A stretch of 8,900 bases of DNA from an uncultured Verrucomicrobiota bacterium (GTDB taxonomy: Bacteria > Verrucomicrobiota > Kiritimatiellia > RFP12 > UBA1067). Location of the stretch: positions 1-8,900 of the forward strand of contig CAMEZU010000057.1 of assembly GCA_945947925.1 (NCBI GenBank), read 5' to 3'. The translations under genes and the position numbers were made by a program. The notes beneath the pieces are model-generated. The model worked only from the letters and a program-made list of their open reading frames with translations. It ran no database searches and was not told the DNA's origin. Below, in pieces: positions 5,614 through 8,900 of this stretch. Numbering within the stretch: position 1 is the first letter of the stretch; each line of letters starts with the position of its first letter.

Positions 5614-6542
5614 ACGAAGAAAATTTCATCCGTGCGCTACAGCGCATTCACGGTCTGCGTCCGTATGAATCGGATGCCGACGCCGTACCGTTCGGACCGG
5701 GCATGCTGCTCGTTTCGTCCGATGCGTTTTCCCTTGCCGAGGATTTCCTCGCGGGACTGTCCCCACGCGACATGGGACGGTTCATGGCCACGGGCGCGTG
5801 CACCGATCTGCTCGCATCCGGTGCGCGGCCCGAGGCGCTGACCCAGGTCTGGACGTGTTCGCCGTCCGATCCGCCGTCGTTCTACGAACAGGTCGCCGAA
5901 GGCGTGCAGGACGTGCTCGCCCATTACGGCGCGCGGGTGATCGGCGGCGATGTCGCGATGGCGTCGGAATGGAGCTGGAGCGCCACGGTGTTCGGACACG
6001 CCGCGCGTCCCGTGCGTCGCGTGGCCGCAGCGCGGGTTGATTTCGATCTTTACGTCTCCGATCCGCTGGGCCTTGCGAATGCGGCCGTTGCGCTCGGACA
6101 TCCCGTGCCGCTTCCGTCCTGGCGCGATCCCGTGCCTTCCGGGACGCTTTTCGCCACCGATACAAGCGGCGGCTTCTTTGATGCACTGGAGAATTTCCGC
6201 CGCGTCAATCCCGGGTTGCATCTGGAGATCGACTGCGACCGCGTGCTCGCGCCCGAACTGCGCGCGCTGTTGCCGGCCGGCGTCGAGCCGGGGTGGACGC
6301 TGGTCGGTGGTGTCGGCGAATATGCGCTCTTTTTCGCCGTGCCGCGCGGGACGTCTGTTTGCGACGGCCTTTGGGTGGGGCGGGGCGGTTTCCGTGATGC
6401 GTCGGCCGCAGTCGAGATTCTCCTGAAGACGGACGGGCGCACGGGTCGTCAGAAGGAAGCCCCGCCCGATTGGCGTGCCGTTGCGCCGGAGGATCGTCTG
6501 GCGGTTGTCGCGCGGTACTGGCAAGGTCTCTTCGAGGAGTAG
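5610..6542 (+). CDS. ThiL/AIR-synthase-fold protein (thiamine-monophosphate kinase-like)
   Basis: A 310-residue protein matching the thiamine-monophosphate kinase (ThiL) layout in the PurM/SelD/HypE superfamily. Recognisable positions: DADAV (22-26, for ThiL DDAA), SSD (36-38, for TTD), DMGRFMATGACTDLLASGA (54-72), GGD (112-114), TDTSGGFFDAL (183-193, for ThiL's DISDGL) and GEYALFFAVP (236-245, for GEDYELLFT). Several ligand residues differ: the metal-binding GED is GEY and DISDGL is DTSGGF. This suggests a sister family rather than the thiamine enzyme, or a changed substrate. It starts in an ATGA overlap with the lipid kinase gene and ends 5 nt before the SDR gene, so it belongs to the lipid operon; no thiamine genes are nearby. 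An ATP-dependent kinase or ligase-type step on a pathway intermediate is inferred. Fold confidence is good, activity confidence low. Confidence 0.75.
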   Translation: MNEENFIRALQRIHGLRPYESDADAVPFGPGMLLVSSDAFSLAEDFLAGLSPRDMGRFMATGACTDLLASGARPEALTQVWTCSPSDPPSFYEQVAEGVQDVLAHYGARVIGGDVAMASEWSWSATVFGHAARPVRRVAAARVDFDLYVSDPLGLANAAVALGHPVPLPSWRDPVPSGTLFATDTSGGFFDALENFRRVNPGLHLEIDCDRVLAPELRALLPAGVEPGWTLVGGVGEYALFFAVPRGTSVCDGLWVGRGGFRDASAAVEILLKTDGRTGRQKEAPPDWRAVAPEDRLAVVARYWQGLFEE

Positions 6543-6547
6543 GGCCA

Positions 6548-7516
6548 ATGGAAACGATTCTTCTCACCGGTGCCGGCGGTTATGTCGGATCGAATGCGGC
6601 GGAGTATTTCGTGCGTTTCGGATATCGCGTAATCGGAACGGTGCATCGCAACGTCGCCGACCGTTTGAAGACGTCCGGTGCGGAAATCCGCACGTGCGAC
6701 ATCACCGAGGCGTCGGAAGTCGCGGCGCTCTTCGACGGGCCGGTCGACTTTGTCGTTCATGTCGCCGCACGGGCGAGCGATGTCGGGCGCGACGCGTGGT
6801 TTCGCGAGGCGAATTACGAGGCGGTCAAGCGCCTGGCGATGGTGGCGATGGAGAAGGGCGTCAGGCGTTTCGTCTATCTGTCGACGGCGGATGTCTACGG
6901 CCTCCACGACTTTCACGGCGAAGGCGAAGACGCGCTGCGGTTTGACGAGACGGTGAAGAAGCCGTATCGCATCGAGTACAAGATCATGTCCGAGCAGTGG
7001 CTCGCCGAACATCTCCCGGCGGAGCGCTTCTCCTGTGTGAGGCCGTGCGTCATCTACGGACGCGGCGATACGTCCATCACCCCGCGGACGGTGGCGTACC
7101 TGAAGAGCTCGCCTTATGCGTTTCACTTCGGACGCTGGAAGGGCGGGAACCGCTGGCCGCTCGCGCATGTCGAGAACGTCTGCCGGGCGCTGCACGCGGC
7201 GATGGTGCTGCCCGAAGCCGGCGGGAAGGGCGTGACGGTGCTCGATTCGCGGCGGGTGACTGTCAGTGACTATTACCGTGAGCTGGCGGCGGAGTTCCTG
7301 CCGGGCAAGCGATTGAAGGAGCGTACGCTGCCGATGGCGGTGATCCGTCCGGTCGCCGCGCTTTCGACGCTCCTGTCGAGGAGCAAGCCGCTTTTCGATC
7401 CGACGCTTTATGCGCTCGATACGATCGCGCACAATCTCGATTTCAGCAACCGACGTTTCCTAGACTGGCTCGCCCGGATGGGCTTGGAGGAATATCGACA
7501 TGATACGTATCGATAA
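6548..7516 (+). CDS. Extended SDR, NAD(P)-dependent epimerase/reductase family
   Basis: A 322-residue extended short-chain dehydrogenase. The Rossmann motif TGAGGYVG (7-14) is complete; HVAARAS (71-77), the active-site STADVYG (112-118), VRPCVIYGRGD (164-174) and PLAHVENV (204-211) follow as in the epimerase/3-beta-HSD branch. The catalytic YxxxK is not canonical: near the expected place the sequence is PYRIEYK, with Y140 five and Y144 one residue before K145. The frame is open upstream to 6470, but METILLTGAGG from 6548 puts the glycine motif at the normal position, and GAGGAG in the end of the previous gene serves as Shine-Dalgarno. Reductases of this family reduce the keto group in bacterial ceramide synthesis, so a 3-keto-sphingolipid reductase role is an attractive inference next to the serine palmitoyltransferase homologue. 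A sugar-nucleotide epimerase is the alternative. Confidence 0.85.
   Translation: METILLTGAGGYVGSNAAEYFVRFGYRVIGTVHRNVADRLKTSGAEIRTCDITEASEVAALFDGPVDFVVHVAARASDVGRDAWFREANYEAVKRLAMVAMEKGVRRFVYLSTADVYGLHDFHGEGEDALRFDETVKKPYRIEYKIMSEQWLAEHLPAERFSCVRPCVIYGRGDTSITPRTVAYLKSSPYAFHFGRWKGGNRWPLAHVENVCRALHAAMVLPEAGGKGVTVLDSRRVTVSDYYRELAAEFLPGKRLKERTLPMAVIRPVAALSTLLSRSKPLFDPTLYALDTIAHNLDFSNRRFLDWLARMGLEEYRHDTYR
7486..7490 (+). promoter_or_regulatory. Shine-Dalgarno sequence for the truncated eighth operon gene
   Basis: GGAGG lies inside the 3' end of the SDR gene, 9 nt before the ATG at 7500. Its strength and position argue that this ATG was a real start codon and that another gene once followed. Confidence 0.6.
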
Positions 7517-7562
7517 TCCGTCCGTCCTGCTCTTCGGTCCGCCCGCCGTCACCTACCCGTGA
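7500..7562 (+). pseudogene. 5' remnant of a truncated eighth operon gene
   Basis: The open frame MIRIDNPSVLLFGPPAVTYP is only 20 codons and ends in TGA at 7560-7562. It overlaps the SDR stop by 17 nt, exactly as the other operon genes overlap, and is preceded by a strong GGAGG. The sequence looks like the beta-strand start of a larger enzyme; an LLxxPPA opening is seen, for example, in B12-binding radical SAM proteins, but this is too short to assign. No continuation in any frame is evident before the ATPase promoter. The simplest reading is an operon gene cut off by recombination or insertion. A functional 20-aa peptide cannot be excluded. Confidence 0.5.
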
Positions 7563-7609
7563 GTCCCATTGCAGATCATGGTGTGGAAGGGGGCTTTCGC
7601 GAGGGGTAT

Positions 7610-7643
7610 TATTACAGTAATCTTGTAATAAGATACTTGTAAT
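7610..7643 (+). promoter_or_regulatory. GTAAT repeat cluster, candidate operator upstream of the ATPase gene
   Basis: The stretch holds TATTAC (7610-7615) facing GTAATA (7625-7630) across 9 nt, and CTTGTAAT twice as a direct repeat (7622-7629 and 7636-7643, period 14). GTAAT occurs three times (7617, 7625, 7639). TTGTAA at 7637-7642 could also act as a weak -35 box 18 nt before the -10 hexamer. The AT-rich block stands out against its GC-rich surroundings. A regulator site is inferred. Confidence 0.4.
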
Positions 7644-7657
7644 GCAGAAGGGGTGTG

Positions 7658-7666
7658 TGTTATAAT
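7658..7666 (+). promoter_or_regulatory. Extended -10 promoter for the ATPase gene (leaderless)
   Basis: TGTTATAAT carries a perfect -10 hexamer (7661-7666) with TGn. The ATG at 7673 follows after 6 nt without any Shine-Dalgarno sequence, the same layout as at 1242-1257 and 1153-1137. The ATPase is therefore transcribed independently of the lipid operon. Confidence 0.7.
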
Positions 7667-7672
7667 TTGCTC

Positions 7673-8800
7673 ATGAAAATCGCCAATCCTTTTCTTACGG
7701 CTGGATATGCCGGGCCGGAATATTTCTGCGACCGCAAGGCGGAAACGGAGAAGCTGATATCGAATCTTGACAATGATCTCAATACGACACTACTTGCTCC
7801 GCGCCGTTATGGCAAGACGGGACTGATTCGACAGGTGCTTCATTTCCTGGACAAGCGACGGGGTGTCAAGACGGTTTATGTCGATCTGTACCCGACGCGC
7901 AATCTTGCTGATTTCGCCCGTACGCTGGCAAGTGCCGTCGCGGAAGCGGTCGAGACGCCGCTCGACAAGGCGTTCAAGGCCGTCTCCGAGTTTGCGCGTG
8001 GATTCCGTCCGACAATGACTTTAGACGAACTTTCTGGTCGTCCTAAGTTCAGCTTTGACATAGAATCAGCAAATGCGCAGGATTCGCTGGAATCGATTCT
8101 TGCGTATCTGCAGTCCCGGAAGGGGCGCACGATTGTGGCGATAGACGAATTTCAGCAGATTGCGGACTACCCGGAGAAGGGCGTGGAGGCGCTTTTGCGA
8201 TCGAAGATCCAGTTCATGCACAATGTCGGATTCATCTTTGCCGGGTCTCGTCTGCACATGATGGCGGAGATGTTTCACTCGCCGAAGCGGCCGTTTTTCA
8301 ATTCAACGGCCTCGATGTCGCTCGGGGTGATTAATCGAGAGACTTACTTTCGCTTTGCTTCGGAGCTGTTTCGTAAAGGGAATCGGATTCTGCCGGAGGC
8401 GACCTTTGACTACGTCTACGACCGATTCGAAGGGATCACCTGGTATGTTCAGGCGGTGATGAAAGAGCTCTATGCACGGGGGATTGTTCGTCCGACGGCG
8501 GCCGAGGCGGCCGAGGCGATTATTGCCTTGCTGGAGGAGAATACGACGAATTACGGCTATATCCTTTCGAAGTGCACGCCAGGGGCTGTTGAATTGCTTC
8601 GCGCTGTGGCGGCAGAAGGTGTTGTGGCGGAACCGATGTCCGGGGATTTCGGGCGACGACATCATCTGCGTGCGGCTTCCAGCGTACGCTTTGCGATTGA
8701 CTCGCTCGTCAAGGATGAGATTCTGTATCGTCGTGACGACGGCTATGTTGTTTACGACCGCTTGTTTGGACAGTGGTTGAAGACCTGCCAACCTCTATGA
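7673..8800 (+). CDS. P-loop ATPase of the ATPase_2/AAA-type "ATP-binding protein" family
   Basis: A 375-residue P-loop NTPase. Near the N-terminus NPFLTAGY and EYFCDRKAE form the typical opening of this family; Walker A is APRRYGKT (42-49, K48) and Walker B is TIVAIDEF (153-160, D158/E159). AGSRLHMM (about 188-195) corresponds to the sensor region. The C-terminal third, including the segment after residue 290, looks like a winged-helix module (TPGAVELLRAVAAEG ... SLVKDEILYRRDDGYVVYD). No PD-(D/E)xK nuclease motif was seen. Proteins of this type are present in many copies in gut Bacteroidota and Kiritimatiellota genomes; their function is not established, and links to mobile elements or defence are often suspected. 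The start at 7673 is set by the -10 box; a GTG at 7655 in frame would include the promoter. Base composition is more AT-rich than the lipid operon. No partner gene is adjacent. Confidence 0.87.
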   Translation: MKIANPFLTAGYAGPEYFCDRKAETEKLISNLDNDLNTTLLAPRRYGKTGLIRQVLHFLDKRRGVKTVYVDLYPTRNLADFARTLASAVAEAVETPLDKAFKAVSEFARGFRPTMTLDELSGRPKFSFDIESANAQDSLESILAYLQSRKGRTIVAIDEFQQIADYPEKGVEALLRSKIQFMHNVGFIFAGSRLHMMAEMFHSPKRPFFNSTASMSLGVINRETYFRFASELFRKGNRILPEATFDYVYDRFEGITWYVQAVMKELYARGIVRPTAAEAAEAIIALLEENTTNYGYILSKCTPGAVELLRAVAAEGVVAEPMSGDFGRRHHLRAASSVRFAIDSLVKDEILYRRDDGYVVYDRLFGQWLKTCQPL

Positions 8801-8900
8801 TACCGGGGTGCGATTCGAAAGTGTTGAAACATTCCGCAGGTGGCGTTGCCACACGCAGAGCGCGACCGATTCGATTTGTCGTCGACCCGCGCCCATTGGC
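8801..8900. other. Terminal non-coding stretch with a short hairpin
   Basis: No gene with a convincing start or motif is visible on either strand, although one minus-strand frame stays open through the whole stretch. GTGGC-GTT-GCCAC (8840-8852) forms a perfect five-pair stem with a 3-nt loop, but no T-run follows, so it is a poor intrinsic terminator. GATTCGA occurs at 8812 and 8868. The stretch could be a dispersed intergenic repeat or the edge of another gene. Confidence 0.3.

Noticed and set aside
6470..6547. Upstream extension of the SDR frame
   Set aside because: It adds 26 residues before the Rossmann glycine motif and overlaps the ThiL-like gene; the ATG at 6548 has a good Shine-Dalgarno sequence.
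6449..7432. Minus-strand open frame of 327 codons opposite the SDR gene
   Set aside because: Antisense shadow with an Arg-rich product and no start signals; the SDR on the plus strand is unmistakable.
8498..8518. Tandem GCGGCCGAG repeat in the ATPase gene
   Set aside because: Only two copies and a bit, encoding an Ala-Ala-Glu helix; ordinary coding redundancy.
8840..8852. Hairpin as an intrinsic terminator
   Set aside because: The stem is short and no T-run follows on the plus strand.

Overview
The window looks like part of a bacterial chromosome of fairly high GC. The genes are densely packed, with many ATGA-type stop/start overlaps, and there is no rRNA, tRNA or CRISPR. Promoter style (extended -10 TGnTATAAT placed 6-7 nt before an ATG), a Bacteroides-like serine palmitoyltransferase homologue and a small AAA-type ATPase of the kind abundant in gut Bacteroidota and Kiritimatiellota suggest an anaerobic Gram-negative of the Bacteroidota or PVC group. 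A Kiritimatiellota/Verrucomicrobiota relative is my best guess, at low to moderate confidence, because no phylogenetic marker is present.

Left part, minus strand (1-1137): a small regulatory operon. It encodes two adjacent winged-helix proteins (91 and 162 aa, separated by 3 nt) and then a response-regulator receiver domain that runs off the left edge. It is read from an extended -10 promoter with a perfect 12-bp palindrome (1170-1181) over the -35 region.

Centre, plus strand (1257-7562): one tight operon, transcribed divergently from the regulators. Its order is: short signal-peptide protein; serine palmitoyltransferase/AONS-family PLP enzyme; UbiA-family membrane prenyltransferase; radical SAM enzyme with extra C-terminal cysteines; diacylglycerol/sphingosine-kinase-fold lipid kinase; ThiL/AIR-synthase-fold protein; extended SDR (NAD(P)-dependent epimerase/reductase family); and the first 20 codons of an eighth gene that is cut short. 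The PLP enzyme, lipid kinase and SDR are the three enzyme types expected for making and phosphorylating a sphingoid or ceramide-like lipid. Together with UbiA, a radical SAM enzyme and a ThiL-like kinase they suggest a non-standard membrane-lipid pathway, which I regard as the most interesting content of the window. No acyl carrier protein or N-acyltransferase gene is present here.

Right part (7563-8900): a 110-nt AT-rich control region with GTAAT repeats, then a self-standing gene for a 375-aa P-loop ATPase with its own promoter, then about 100 nt without a recognisable gene. The ATPase lies directly after the truncated operon gene and may mark a recombination or insertion junction.

All three promoters that can be recognised place the predicted transcription start at or within a few bases of the ATG, with no usable Shine-Dalgarno sequence. 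Genes inside the operons often do have one. Leaderless transcripts therefore seem to be a regular feature of this genome.
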